A stretch of DNA of 64,000 nt from Beijerinckiaceae bacterium RH AL1 (GTDB lineage Bacteria > Pseudomonadota > Alphaproteobacteria > Rhizobiales > Beijerinckiaceae), in assembly GCA_901457705.2 (NCBI GenBank), contig LR590083.2, positions 1,798,597 to 1,862,596 on the forward strand. The letters are read 5' to 3'. Under the pieces are notes generated by a model that made no database searches, was not told where the DNA came from, and worked only from the letters and a program-made list of their open reading frames with translations. Both the position numbers and the translations under genes were made by a program. Positions 10,270-18,713 of this stretch are shown here, piece after piece. The first letter of the stretch is position 1. Each line of letters opens with the position of its first letter.

Positions 10270-11775
10270 CTACCCGAACCGCGTCGCCTCCTCGGCGGCG
10301 CGGAACAGCGCCTGAGCCTTGTTGCGGCATTCCTGCAGCTCGCTCGCCGGGCTCGAGTCGTAGACGATCCCGGCGCCGGCCTGCACGTGCATCGTGCCGT
10401 CCTTAACGACGGCGGTGCGCAGGATGATGCAGGTGTCCGTCTCGCCCGAGGCGCCGAAGTAGCCGATGCAGCCGGCGTAGATGCCGCGCTTGTCGGCCTC
10501 CAGCTCGTCGATGATCTCCATCGCCCGCACCTTCGGCGCGCCGGACACCGTCCCGGCGGGAAAGCCGGCCGCGAGCGCGTCGATCGCGTCGTGCTTCGCA
10601 TCGAGCGTGCCCTCGACGTTCGAGACGATGTGCATCACATGGCTGTAGCGCTCGATCGCGAAGCGCTCGGTGACGCTCACCGTGGCGATCGCCGCGACGC
10701 GGCCGACGTCGTTGCGGCCGAGATCGAGCAGCATCAGGTGCTCGGCGCACTCCTTCTCGTCCGCGAGAAGCTCGGCGGCGAGCGCATTGTCCTCGGCCTT
10801 CGTCGCGCCGCGCGGGCGCGTGCCGGCGATCGGCCGGATCGTCACCTTGCCGTCGCGCACCCGCACGAGGATTTCGGGCGACGAGCAGACGATCTGGAAG
10901 TCGCCGAAGTCGAGGAAGCAGAGGTAGGGCGCGGGATTGATCCGCCGCAACGCGCGGTAGAGCGCGAAGGCCGGCGGCGCGAACGGCGCCGAGAACCGCT
11001 GCGACAGCACCACCTGAAAGATGTCGCCGGCGCGGATGTATTCCTTGGCCGTCTCGACCATCGCCTCGTAGCGCTCCGGCGGCGTGTTCGACTGCGGCGT
11101 CACCGCGGTGCCGGACTTGCCGCGCCCGGCCGCGACCCCCGGCGGCAGCGCGCCGGCCAGGGTCGCGATCACCTCGGCGAGGCGGACCTCGGCACGGGCA
11201 TAGGCCGTGCGCGCGGTCTCGCCGCCGGCGGGGCGCACCGGCGTCACCACCGAGATCTCGTCGCGGACGTTGTCGAAAATGACGGTCACGGTAGGGCGCA
11301 GGAACAGCGCTTCCGGCACGCCGATCGGGTCGGGCTTGGCCGGCGCCAAGCGCTCCATCTCGCGCACCATATCGTAGCCGAGATAGCCGAAGACGCCGGC
11401 GGCCATCGGCGGCAGCACGGCATCCGCCGCGGGCGCGACGCGCGACTCGGCGATCAGCGCGCGCAGGGCCATGAGCGGCGGCTCGGGGCAGGGCACGAAG
11501 GAGTCCGGTGCGGTGAGCGCGTCGCGCGCGATCTCGGCCTTGCCGCCGGCGGCGCGGAAGATGACGTCGGGGTCGAGCCCGATCATCGAGTAGCGGCCGC
11601 GCGTCGCGCCGCCCTCGATCGACTCCAGGAGGAAGCAGCGGCCGCGGCGGCCGGCCGAGAGCTTCAGGAACGCCGAGACGGGCGTCTCGAGGTCGGCGAT
11701 CAGGCGCTCGACCACGAGGCTGGCTTCGCCGGCGGCATGGCGCTCGGCGAAGGCGGCGAAGGCCGGCTCGACCAT
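10270..11775 (-). CDS. trpE: anthranilate synthase component I
   Basis: TrpE converts chorismate to anthranilate, with ammonia supplied by TrpG, in the first step of tryptophan synthesis. The 501-residue protein carries the tryptophan feedback-binding LLES motif at 49-52 and the full chorismate-binding domain in its C-terminal half: SPEILVRVRDGKVTIRPIAGTRPRG, LLDLGRNDVGRVA, HVMHIVSNVEGTL, FPAGTVSGAPKVRAMEIIDELE and YAGCIGYFG. It is the stand-alone form, not a TrpE-TrpG fusion. The start codon overlaps the last base of ppiD, so the two are read as one unit. trpG, trpD and trpC do not follow; the next gene downstream is the convergent gfa. Confidence 0.95.
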   Translation of the reverse strand: MVEPAFAAFAERHAAGEASLVVERLIADLETPVSAFLKLSAGRRGRCFLLESIEGGATRGRYSMIGLDPDVIFRAAGGKAEIARDALTAPDSFVPCPEPPLMALRALIAESRVAPAADAVLPPMAAGVFGYLGYDMVREMERLAPAKPDPIGVPEALFLRPTVTVIFDNVRDEISVVTPVRPAGGETARTAYARAEVRLAEVIATLAGALPPGVAAGRGKSGTAVTPQSNTPPERYEAMVETAKEYIRAGDIFQVVLSQRFSAPFAPPAFALYRALRRINPAPYLCFLDFGDFQIVCSSPEILVRVRDGKVTIRPIAGTRPRGATKAEDNALAAELLADEKECAEHLMLLDLGRNDVGRVAAIATVSVTERFAIERYSHVMHIVSNVEGTLDAKHDAIDALAAGFPAGTVSGAPKVRAMEIIDELEADKRGIYAGCIGYFGASGETDTCIILRTAVVKDGTMHVQAGAGIVYDSSPASELQECRNKAQALFRAAEEATRFG

Positions 11776-13685
11776 CAGCTCGAGCTGTCGTCGCTGAGGG
11801 CGGACTGCAGCGCGCGCTCGTTTAGCTTCACGCCGATCTCATGCTGCGCTTCCGACAGGTACTCGGCCAGGACGTCGTCGACGATGCCGCCCTTCACCTG
11901 ACCCATCAGCTTGTCGAACTGCTCGTCGCCGGGCTTGAGCGGCGGGGCCCGCGCGGCGTCGACCTTGAAGATCAGGCGGTCGCCGCCGGGCATCGGCGTC
12001 GCGCCGGCCTTGCCGACGACGACCCCGAACGCCGCATTGGCGACGCTCGACGGCAGTTGCGGCGCGCCCGCGCGCGACAGGTCGGTCGCCTTGTAAAGCT
12101 TGAGGTCGCCGTGCGCGGCGGCGACCGCGGCGATCGGCTTGCCGCCGTTGATCTCCGCGACGATCGCCTCGCTCGCCTTGGCGAGGCGGCGCGCCGTCTC
12201 GTCGGCCTTCCACATCGCCTCGACGCGCGGCTTGACCTCGGCCAGCGGCAGCTTGTGCGCGGCATCGACGCCGAGCACCTCGTACCAGACGGTGCCGCCG
12301 CCCGGCGCCTGCAGATACTCGGTGTCCGCGCCGACGTCGGCGCCGAAGGCGGCCTTGAGCAGGGCGGGTCCGTCGACCAGGCCCTCGACGGGCTTGTGCG
12401 CCTTGTCGAAGCCCTGCGCGTCGATCGCATCGATGGTGCGCGGCGTGACGCCGGCAGCCTTCGCCGACTCGGCCAGTGTCTTTCCGGCGGCGCGTTGATT
12501 CTCGATGTCCTCGCGCAGCTTGTCGGCCTGCGCCTTGGCGCGGATGATCGCGAGCTGGTTGTCGATCTCGCCCTTGGCCTCGTCGAACGAGCGGGTGCGG
12601 CCGGGCTCGATCTTCGCGACGTGGATGAGGACGGTGCCGAACGGCGTCTTCACCGGCTGGCTCGTGCCGCCCTCGGGCAGCGAGAAGGCGGCGTCGGCCA
12701 GCGCCTTGTCGGGAATCTGGTCCTTCGTCACCGTGCCGAGGCTCACGTCGGCCTCGGTCTTCTTCTGCGACTTCAGGAGGTCGGCGAAGCTCTGGCCTTT
12801 ATCGAGCGAGTCGCGCGCGGCCTTCGCGGCCGCCTCGTCGGGGAAGAACACCTGGTCGACCGTGCGCCGCTCGGCGATCCGGTAGAGCGTGTCCTTGTAG
12901 TCGTCGTAGCGCTTGCGGGCGTCGGCGTCCGACACGGCGTCGGGCTTCACGAGGTTTGCGGGCACGACGGAGAGGACGACGAGCTTGCGGTACTCCGGCG
13001 CCGTGAAGGCGGTCGGGCGCTCGTCGTAGAACTGCTGCAGCTGGGTCTGCGTCGGCGCCGGCACCGCGCCGGCGGCGCTGGCGGGCAGGGTGAAGAAGGT
13101 GAGATCGCGCACCTCGCTCTGGTAGCGGAAGATCGTGGCCTTCAGGATCTGCGGCACCTCGATGCCGCCGACGACGGCGTCGGAGACATCGCGGCGCATC
13201 ATCAGGCCGCGTTGCGAGCGCACGTAGGTGCCCTCGCTCATGTTGTTCTCGGAGAGCAGCAGGTTGAAGCGGTCGCGGTCGAACTGCCCGTTCGGGTTGA
13301 AGAACATCCGATCCTGGGTGATCGCCTGGGCGATCTCGCCGTCGCCGACGGCGAGGCCGAGCTTGCCGGCTTCATGATCGAGGATCGCGTTGCTGAGCAG
13401 GCGCGACAGCACCTCGCGGTCGACGCCCATGCGCCTCGCCTCGGTATTGGTGATGCCGCGCTTGGCCTTCTCCTGCAGCTGCTGCAGCTCGTTCTGGTAG
13501 GCGTTGCGGAAGTCTTGGACGGTGATCTTCGTCGAGCCGACGGCGGCGAGCTGGTCGGCGTTGAAGTTCGTGAAGCGGTCGCCGATGCCCCAGACCGCGA
13601 ACGCCAAGATCATGACGCCGAGCACCATCGCCATGATCGCGCGCCCGAAGACATTCTGCGACAGCGCGCGCATTTGGGTCAGCAT
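11775..13685 (-). CDS. ppiD: PpiD/SurA-type membrane-anchored peptidyl-prolyl isomerase (periplasmic chaperone)
   Basis: This 636-residue protein has one N-terminal transmembrane anchor (AIMAMVLGVMILAFAVWGI, about residues 16-34) that leaves the body in the periplasm. A SurA_N-like chaperone region follows (about 45-180). A parvulin-type domain is then recognisable at about 270-385 (RRTVDQVFFPDEAAA, ADVSLGTVTKDQIPDKALADAAFSLPEGGTSQPVKTPFGTV, given here as separate blocks). Such proteins help newly exported proteins fold near the Sec translocon. Translation may begin at Met5 rather than Met1. The gene overlaps trpE by one base and is followed upstream by tRNA-Thr on the same strand. Confidence 0.9.
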   Translation of the reverse strand: MLTQMRALSQNVFGRAIMAMVLGVMILAFAVWGIGDRFTNFNADQLAAVGSTKITVQDFRNAYQNELQQLQEKAKRGITNTEARRMGVDREVLSRLLSNAILDHEAGKLGLAVGDGEIAQAITQDRMFFNPNGQFDRDRFNLLLSENNMSEGTYVRSQRGLMMRRDVSDAVVGGIEVPQILKATIFRYQSEVRDLTFFTLPASAAGAVPAPTQTQLQQFYDERPTAFTAPEYRKLVVLSVVPANLVKPDAVSDADARKRYDDYKDTLYRIAERRTVDQVFFPDEAAAKAARDSLDKGQSFADLLKSQKKTEADVSLGTVTKDQIPDKALADAAFSLPEGGTSQPVKTPFGTVLIHVAKIEPGRTRSFDEAKGEIDNQLAIIRAKAQADKLREDIENQRAAGKTLAESAKAAGVTPRTIDAIDAQGFDKAHKPVEGLVDGPALLKAAFGADVGADTEYLQAPGGGTVWYEVLGVDAAHKLPLAEVKPRVEAMWKADETARRLAKASEAIVAEINGGKPIAAVAAAHGDLKLYKATDLSRAGAPQLPSSVANAAFGVVVGKAGATPMPGGDRLIFKVDAARAPPLKPGDEQFDKLMGQVKGGIVDDVLAEYLSEAQHEIGVKLNERALQSALSDDSSS

Positions 13686-13790
13686 GGGTGGGCTTTTCTT
13701 CCGCAGGTCTCGAGAGGCGGCGGACTATAGGGAGGGGTTCGCGCCGACGCAACGAAGCCGGCGGTCGTGGCCAAGGCTCGAAGAGACCGG

Positions 13791-13862
13791 TGCCGGATGA
13801 GGGGATTGAACCCCCGACCTTCGGTTTACAAAACCGCTGCTCTGCCGCTGAGCTAATCCGGC
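13791..13862 (-). tRNA. tRNA-Thr (anticodon UGU)
   Basis: The minus strand folds into a complete cloverleaf: acceptor GCCGGAT paired with ATCCGGC plus discriminator A, D stem GCTC/GAGC, anticodon loop TTTGTAA (anticodon TGT, reading ACA), and T arm with loop TTCAATC. The 3' CCA is not encoded (CCG follows). The first anticodon-stem pair is a G-A mismatch. Confidence 0.95.
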
Positions 13863-14289
13863 GCCATGGTCACCGAAAACCGGTGCCTGTTCGTTACTTG
13901 CTCGGCTCGAACCGGGCCTGCGTACCAGCGCCGCGCATTCTGCGCAACGCAAGCGTCGCCGATGCGCTCGAACACAAATGTTCATTGCCGCCGTGTCGCA
14001 TCGAAACTTCAGGCGACGGCATAGTGCGCGCGGACGTTCTCATCTCCTCGCGGAATCAACTGCAAGCCGTCAATGGCGACGATACGACAGCGGCCGAAGC
14101 GTCTCATTTTGGTCGAAGTTCCCGCGGCTTCGCTATCGTTTGAGCGGTTTTCACTGCCCTATTTGAACATTGGCCGGTGAAATTCTCGCCGTGGCAAACA
14201 AATCTTGTCAAAAATCGTTTTCGGCCACTTGCCTGTTGGCGCGCGGAAGCCCACTTTGACGACGCAGAATCAATATTGAGGCTTTCGGG
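13863..14289. other. 427-base intergenic region upstream of mucR
   Basis: No convincing gene is present; the short open frames here lack ribosome-binding sites and recognisable products. The stretch is clearly richer in A and T than its surroundings, above all at about 14150-14290, and lies immediately in front of the mucR start. It most likely holds the mucR promoter and its AT-rich control region; MucR/Ros proteins commonly repress their own genes through such sequences. I could not pick a single good -35/-10 pair. Confidence 0.4.
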
Positions 14290-14781
14290 ATGCAACCAGA
14301 ACAATCGTCGTTGGATCATCTGTCGCTCGCGGCGGATATCGTCGCCGCCTACGTCAGCAACAATTCGGTCCCGTCTGCCGAGGTGCCGGCTCTGATCCAT
14401 GCCGTGCACGCGTCCTTGCTGAAGGCCACGGCGGGCGGTGTGGAAACGCCGGTCGAGGCGCCGAAGGAGCCGGCTGTGCCGATCAAGAAGTCGATCACCA
14501 ACGACTACATCATCTGTCTCGAGGACGGGAAGAAGTTCAAGTCGCTGAAGCGCCATCTCGCGACGGCCTACGACCTGACGCCGGCCGCCTATCGCGCCAA
14601 GTGGAACCTGCCGTCCGACTATCCGATGGTCGCGCCGGGCTACTCGGCGACCCGCTCCGAGCTCGCCAAGGCCGCCGGCCTCGGCAACGCCCGCGCCGCC
14701 GCCAAGGCGGTCGAGCCGGCCGCCAAGGTCACCGAAGGCGCCAAGAAGACCGGCCGCGGCCGGCCGAAGAAGGTCGCCTGA
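14290..14781 (+). CDS. mucR: MucR/Ros-family zinc-finger transcriptional regulator with AT-hook-like tail
   Basis: MucR proteins are global, H-NS-like regulators of exopolysaccharide, motility and virulence genes in Rhizobiales. The 163-residue protein has the helical N-terminal region (LAADIVAAYVSNNSVPSAEVPALI), the single zinc-finger block [18 protein letters not shown] with the following helix, and the conserved [19 protein letters not shown] segment. The C-terminal 35 residues are Ala/Lys-rich and end KKTGRGRPKKVA; RGRP is the core of AT-hook DNA-binding motifs, which the second MucR in this window lacks. A good hairpin terminator follows at 14813. Confidence 0.95.
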   Translation: MQPEQSSLDHLSLAADIVAAYVSNNSVPSAEVPALIHAVHASLLKATAGGVETPVEAPKEPAVPIKKSITNDYIICLEDGKKFKSLKRHLATAYDLTPAAYRAKWNLPSDYPMVAPGYSATRSELAKAAGLGNARAAAKAVEPAAKVTEGAKKTGRGRPKKVA

Positions 14782-14812
14782 TCTCGATCTAGACGGAAGT
14801 TCTTCCGCAAAG

Positions 14813-14841
14813 GGCCGTGGGTTTTCACCCGCGGCCTTTTT
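14813..14841 (+). terminator. rho-independent terminator of mucR
   Basis: A 10-base-pair stem (GGCCGTGGGT pairing with ACCCGCGGCC, one G-U pair) with a 4-base loop is followed by five T residues, 32 bases after the mucR stop codon. It also lies just beyond the 3' end of the convergent oxyR gene. Confidence 0.85.
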
Positions 14842-14852
14842 GTATTTTCGGA

Positions 14853-15776
14853 TCACGGAATTCCTGGAGCCTCGCCGCTCATCGGCCGCGTGCAGGCACG
14901 GACCACGTCGGTGAGGCGGTCGATCGTCGCGCGCCGCGCGCTGCCGCTTCGACAGACGAGCCTGACCCGCCGCGATGCATGCGGCCCCGCCAGGCGCCGC
15001 GCGACGAGGTGGCGGGGCAGGGGCACGTCGCGCACCACGGCGAGATGCGGCATCAGCGTCAGGCCGAAGCCGGCGTCGGCCATCTGCAGCAGCGTGTCGA
15101 GGCTCGAGGCGCGCATGTCGGCCATCACGCCCGCCTCGCCGGCCGGACGCTGGCAGAGGTCGAGCGCCTGGTCGCGTAGGCAATGCCCGTCCTGCAGGAG
15201 CATCATCGAGCCCGCCGGGATCTGCTCGGCCCTCACGACGTCGGATGCGGCGAGCGGGTGCGTGTCGCGCATCACGAGCCAGAACGGCTCGTCGAACAGC
15301 TTCTTATCCTGCAGGCCGGCCTCGTCGGGCTCGGAGGCGATCAGCACGGCGTCGAGCTGGTTGCGGACCAGGAGCTCGACGAGCCGGTCGGTCAGGTCCT
15401 CGACGAGCGTCAGCTGAAGGCGCGGCATCGTCGCGGCGATCTCGGGCAGGATCAGCGGCATGAGGTAGGGCGCGAGCGTCGGGATAATGCCGAGCCGCAG
15501 CGGCGCCGCCTCGGGGTCGCGCAATGTGGCCGCCGTCGCGACGACGTCGTCGGCGGCCGTCACCGCGCGGCGGGCGTGCGCGACGATCGTCGTGCCGGCG
15601 GCGGTCAGCGTGACGCTCTTGCCGACGCGCTCGAACAGGTCGACGCCGAGCTCCTTCTCGAGCTTGAGGATCTGCCCGCTCAAGGTCGGCTGGCTCACCG
15701 CGCAGGACTGAGCGGCACGGCCGAAATGGCCGTGGTCGGCGACAGCGATGATGTAGCGGAGATCGCGCAGGTTCAC
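14853..15776 (-). CDS. oxyR: hydrogen-peroxide-sensing LysR-family regulator OxyR
   Basis: OxyR activates peroxide-defence genes when a disulfide forms between two cysteines. The 307-residue protein starts at the GTG at 15776, giving [18 protein letters not shown] at the N-terminus as in known OxyR. A LysR helix-turn-helix follows ([23 protein letters not shown]). Both redox cysteines are present, Cys199 and Cys208 in [12 protein letters not shown], at the same numbers as in E. coli. It is divergent from katA, with 108 bases between the start codons holding an OxyR-like operator, so autoregulation and katA activation are both expected. Confidence 0.96.
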   Translation of the reverse strand: MNLRDLRYIIAVADHGHFGRAAQSCAVSQPTLSGQILKLEKELGVDLFERVGKSVTLTAAGTTIVAHARRAVTAADDVVATAATLRDPEAAPLRLGIIPTLAPYLMPLILPEIAATMPRLQLTLVEDLTDRLVELLVRNQLDAVLIASEPDEAGLQDKKLFDEPFWLVMRDTHPLAASDVVRAEQIPAGSMMLLQDGHCLRDQALDLCQRPAGEAGVMADMRASSLDTLLQMADAGFGLTLMPHLAVVRDVPLPRHLVARRLAGPHASRRVRLVCRSGSARRATIDRLTDVVRACTRPMSGEAPGIP

Positions 15777-15809
15777 GGGCAACTCGCATCGGCAGGGCCG
15801 ATCGATCGT

Positions 15810-15846
15810 ATAGGAACAATCGATTGGAGCAATGGAGATCGGCCCC
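15810..15846 (+). promoter_or_regulatory. putative OxyR operator between oxyR and katA
   Basis: The known OxyR consensus is four quarter-sites, ATAG-N7-CTAT-N7-ATAG-N7-CTAT. Here ATAG (15810-15813), CGAT (15821-15824) and ATGG (15832-15835) occur at exactly that 11-base period, matching 4/4, 3/4 and 3/4. The fourth site (15843-15846, CCCC) does not match well. Position between the divergent oxyR and katA genes fits a shared operator. Confidence 0.6.
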
Positions 15847-15884
15847 TTAGAACCGATCGAGCCAACCCCCCAAGGAGGTTCGTT

Positions 15885-17354
15885 ATGGCCGACAGGCTGA
15901 CGACGACGGCCGGCGCTCCGGTCGCTTCCAACCAGAATTCGCTCTCCGCCGGCCCCCGCGGCCCGCTCCTGCTCGAGGACTACAAGCTCCTCGAGAAGCT
16001 CGCCGCGCAGAACCGCGAGCGCATCCCCGAGCGCGTCGTCCATGCCAAGGGCTGGGGCGCGTTCGGCACGCTCAAGATCGAGCATGACATCTCGAAGTAC
16101 ACGATCGCCAAGGTGCTGCAGCCCGGCACCGAGACGCCGATGCTGATCCGTTTCTCGACGGTGGCCGGCGAGCAGGGCGCCGCCGATGCCGAGCGCGACG
16201 TGCGCGGCTTCGCGATGAAGTTCTACACGAGCGAGGGCAACTGGGACCTCGTCGGCAACAACACGCCGGTCTTCTTCGTCCGCGACCCGCTGAAGTTCCC
16301 CGACTTCATCCACACGCAGAAGCGCCATCCGCGCACCAACATGCGCTCGCCGACCGCGATGTGGGACTTCTGGTCGCTGTCGCCGGAGAGCCTGCACCAG
16401 GTGACGATCCTCATGTCGGATCGCGGCCTGCCGCAGGGCCCGCAGTACATGAACGGCTACGGCTCGCACACCTTCTCGCTGTGGAACAAGAACGGCGAGC
16501 GCTTCTGGGTGAAGTTCCACTTCAAGACCCAGCAGGGCCACAAGTTCTACACCAACGCCGAGGGCAACCAGGTCATCGCCAAGACGCGCGAGAGCTACCA
16601 GGAGGAGCTGTTCGGGGCGATCGAGTCCGGCAACTTCCCGCGCTGGACATTCCAGATCCAGGTGATGCCGGAGGCCGATGCCGAGAAGACCTCGTACAAC
16701 CCGTTCGACCTCACCAAGGTGTGGCCGCACAGCGAGTACCCGATGATCGACGTCGGCACCATCGAGCTGAACAGGAACGCCGACAACTACTTCCAGCAGA
16801 TCGAGCAGGCCGCCTTCTCGCCGTCGAACGTCGTGCCGGGCATCGCCTTCTCGCCGGACAAGATGCTGCAGGCGCGCGTGTTCTCGTACGCCGACGCGCA
16901 TCGCCACCGCATGGGCGTCCACTACGAGTCGCTGCCGGTGAACCGGCCGCACGTGCCCGTCCACACCTACAACAAAGACGGCGTGATGAACTTCCTCGAC
17001 GTGCCGAAGAACCCCGACGCCTATTACGAGCCGAACTCGTTCGGCGGCCCGAAGGAGGATCCGTCGGTGATGGAGCCGCCGCTGAAGATCAACGGCGACG
17101 CCGCGCACTACAACCACCGCGACGGCAACGACGACTACGTCCAGGTCCGCGCCCTGTTCAACCTGTTCGACCAGGGGCAGAAGGATCGTCTGTTCTCCAA
17201 CATCGCCGAGGCGATGGCCGGCGTGCCGAAGGACATCGTCGAGCGTCAGCTCGGGCACTTCGAGAAGGTGCATCCGGACTACGCCGCCGGTGTGCGCAAG
17301 GCGCTGGCCTCAGGCGACAAGGTGTCCGACTCGTTCCACCAGGCCGCCGAGTAG
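15885..17354 (+). CDS. katA: monofunctional haem catalase KatA (small subunit, clade 3 type)
   Basis: This enzyme breaks hydrogen peroxide into water and oxygen. The 489-residue length is that of small-subunit catalases. The distal-side catalytic His53 lies in [28 protein letters not shown] and [22 protein letters not shown] are the conserved catalase core (given in parts); the haem-ligand Tyr lies in [15 protein letters not shown]. The ATG at 15885 has an excellent AAGGAGG ribosome-binding site at 15872-15878. The adjacent divergent oxyR and the operator-like sequence between them indicate peroxide induction. A strong terminator follows at 17381. Confidence 0.97.
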   Translation: MADRLTTTAGAPVASNQNSLSAGPRGPLLLEDYKLLEKLAAQNRERIPERVVHAKGWGAFGTLKIEHDISKYTIAKVLQPGTETPMLIRFSTVAGEQGAADAERDVRGFAMKFYTSEGNWDLVGNNTPVFFVRDPLKFPDFIHTQKRHPRTNMRSPTAMWDFWSLSPESLHQVTILMSDRGLPQGPQYMNGYGSHTFSLWNKNGERFWVKFHFKTQQGHKFYTNAEGNQVIAKTRESYQEELFGAIESGNFPRWTFQIQVMPEADAEKTSYNPFDLTKVWPHSEYPMIDVGTIELNRNADNYFQQIEQAAFSPSNVVPGIAFSPDKMLQARVFSYADAHRHRMGVHYESLPVNRPHVPVHTYNKDGVMNFLDVPKNPDAYYEPNSFGGPKEDPSVMEPPLKINGDAAHYNHRDGNDDYVQVRALFNLFDQGQKDRLFSNIAEAMAGVPKDIVERQLGHFEKVHPDYAAGVRKALASGDKVSDSFHQAAE

Positions 17355-17380
17355 GCAAGGTCGATCGACGTCAAACGAAA

Positions 17381-17407
17381 GCCGCGGGTGCACCCCGCGG
17401 CTTTTTT
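17381..17407 (+). terminator. rho-independent terminator of katA
   Basis: A perfect 8-base-pair stem (GCCGCGGG with CCCGCGGC, 5-base loop) is followed by six T residues, 27 bases after the katA stop. Confidence 0.9.
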
Positions 17408-17437
17408 GTTGTCCGCTTTGCCGGCCGGGCCGGTAGG

Positions 17438-17719
17438 TTACGGGCAGGCGTGCTCGCCGCCGTCGTAGCCGAGGTACGTGCCGGTCGTCCGGTCGTACGA
17501 GCGGTAGCGGCTCTCGCAGTAGGCGATGGCCTCCTCGAGCGGCTGCTCGGCCAAGGCCGTCATCTCGCCGGGTGCGGCCTGCACCGCGGGGGCGGGCGCA
17601 GGCTTCGGCGGCATGCCGACCGCGGCGGCCGGGGTGATCGAGGCGAGCGCCAGGCAGGCGGCGAAGAGCCCGACGGCGCCGGCGCTCGCCCGGCGGGCGG
17701 GTTGCGAATGGATCATCAT
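17438..17719 (-). CDS. BA14K-family secreted protein (paralogue 1)
   Basis: The product has 93 residues from the ATG at 17719, which has AGGA 10 bases upstream; the next codon is also ATG. A signal peptide (to about ATPAAA, residue 33), a Pro/Ala linker, and the BA14K motif AIAYCESRYRSYDRTTGTYLGYDGGEHACP (split here: AYCESRYRSYD, then TYLGYDGGEHACP) make up the whole protein. BA14K proteins are small Rhizobiales surface or periplasmic proteins, first known as immunoreactive, lectin-like antigens of Brucella. It lies 46 bases downstream of its paralogue on the same strand and probably shares its transcript. Confidence 0.85.
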   Translation of the reverse strand: MMIHSQPARRASAGAVGLFAACLALASITPAAAVGMPPKPAPAPAVQAAPGEMTALAEQPLEEAIAYCESRYRSYDRTTGTYLGYDGGEHACP

Positions 17720-17765
17720 TTCGAACGTGTCCTGGTAACTTGGCCTCGCTGCGGGCTGATGGGGA

Positions 17766-18125
17766 TTATGGGCAGGCATGCTCGTTGCCGTCGTAGCCGA
17801 GGTAGGTGCCCGTCGCCGGGTCGTAGGACCGGAAGCGGTCCATGCAGTAGGCCTCCATCGCCTCCGCTTCCGACTCGCTGGCGAGCGCAACCGGCTCGAC
17901 GTCCTGCGCCGGCGCCTTGCTGAGCTGCGAGCCGCGCCAGAAGTGGCGATGGAAGCCCGCCGCCGTGCTCGGCGCGGTATTGGAAGAGTCTTGCGAAAAG
18001 CCCTGGTTCTGCGGCCAGGTCGGCGCGGCGACCGAGGGCGCGACCGAGCCGGTGATCAGGCCGGCGGCGAGAAGGACGGCCGCGCCGGCCTTCAGGCGCG
18101 GGCGGATTGGCGAAAGCATGGTCAT
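17766..18125 (-). CDS. BA14K-family secreted protein (paralogue 2)
   Basis: The product has 119 residues from the ATG at 18125, preceded by an AAAGGAA ribosome-binding site. Its parts are a signal peptide (LKAGAAVLLAAGLITGSVAPSVAA), a polar spacer of about 50 residues and a C-terminal BA14K motif (EAYCMDRFRSYDPATG, then TYLGYDGNEHACP). The C-terminal 28 residues differ from the neighbouring paralogue at only about six positions while the spacer is unrelated, so this is a tandem duplication with free drift outside the motif. Function is unknown; a cell-envelope role is inferred. Confidence 0.85.
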   Translation of the reverse strand: MTMLSPIRPRLKAGAAVLLAAGLITGSVAPSVAAPTWPQNQGFSQDSSNTAPSTAAGFHRHFWRGSQLSKAPAQDVEPVALASESEAEAMEAYCMDRFRSYDPATGTYLGYDGNEHACP

Positions 18126-18280
18126 GTCGGCGTTTCCTTTCCGTGGAGCCCCGATCGGGCACGGAGGGAATGTCGCCTTGGTGCTTTGCCGCCGTCCGGC
18201 TCGCGCGTGACGAAGTATTGCCGCCGCCCTCCGTCGACCGCCTTCGTTGCCGGCGCATCCGGCAGTGCTAGGATTGCCGC

Positions 18281-18493
18281 ATGCCAAGGCTCGTCGCTCT
18301 CGCACTCCTCCTGACGGTCATCGCTGCGCCAGCGTCAGCGCAGGTCATCAACGGCGAGACGCCGCTCGACGAGACGGCGATCAACCAGCCGTCTGCCAGC
18401 CCGAGCGTGCACCCGCCCGCGGCATCGCCGACCGGCGACGAGGCGGAGCCGGCCCGGCGCGACCTGCCGCAGACGGCGCCCCGGCGCGACTGA
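18281..18493 (+). CDS. small secreted protein of unknown function
   Basis: This is a 70-residue open frame whose first 20 residues form a clear Sec signal peptide (MPRLVALALLLTVIAAPASA, cleaved before QVINGE). The remaining 50 residues are polar, Pro/Ala/Asp-rich and without a recognisable domain. It is transcribed away from the BA14K pair and lies 220 bases before glyA. The signal peptide is the main reason to believe it is a gene. Confidence 0.5.
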   Translation: MPRLVALALLLTVIAAPASAQVINGETPLDETAINQPSASPSVHPPAASPTGDEAEPARRDLPQTAPRRD

Positions 18494-18667
18494 CGCCGTC
18501 GCCGGCGAATCGCCCTCATCGCCGGGCCAGCCGCGCCTCTGCTGATCTTCAGGACACGATGCCGCGGCTCAATAAGAGTAAGTTGTGCCGAAGAAAATCT
18601 GACTCGACGCCGCTTTCCCGGTCTTTCGGCCGCATGCTATGGCTAGTCCACGCCGAAACGAAAAGCG

Positions 18668-18689
18668 AAGACCGGTGTTTACCGGGCTT
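18668..18689 (+). promoter_or_regulatory. hairpin in the glyA leader
   Basis: AAG-a-CCGGT, GTTT loop, ACCGG-g-CTT forms a stem of eight pairs with one mismatch, ending 24 bases before the glyA ATG and about 11 bases before its GGGGA ribosome-binding site. It has no T run, so it is not a classical terminator. It could affect glyA translation or mRNA stability, or be chance. Confidence 0.25.
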
Positions 18690-18713
18690 CCGACAAATCC
18701 GGGGAAATGCTCC

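Noticed and set aside
13978-14166. Open frame of 62 codons in the mucR upstream region.
   Set aside because: It has no ribosome-binding site, no recognisable product and an Arg/Ser-rich composition typical of chance frames.
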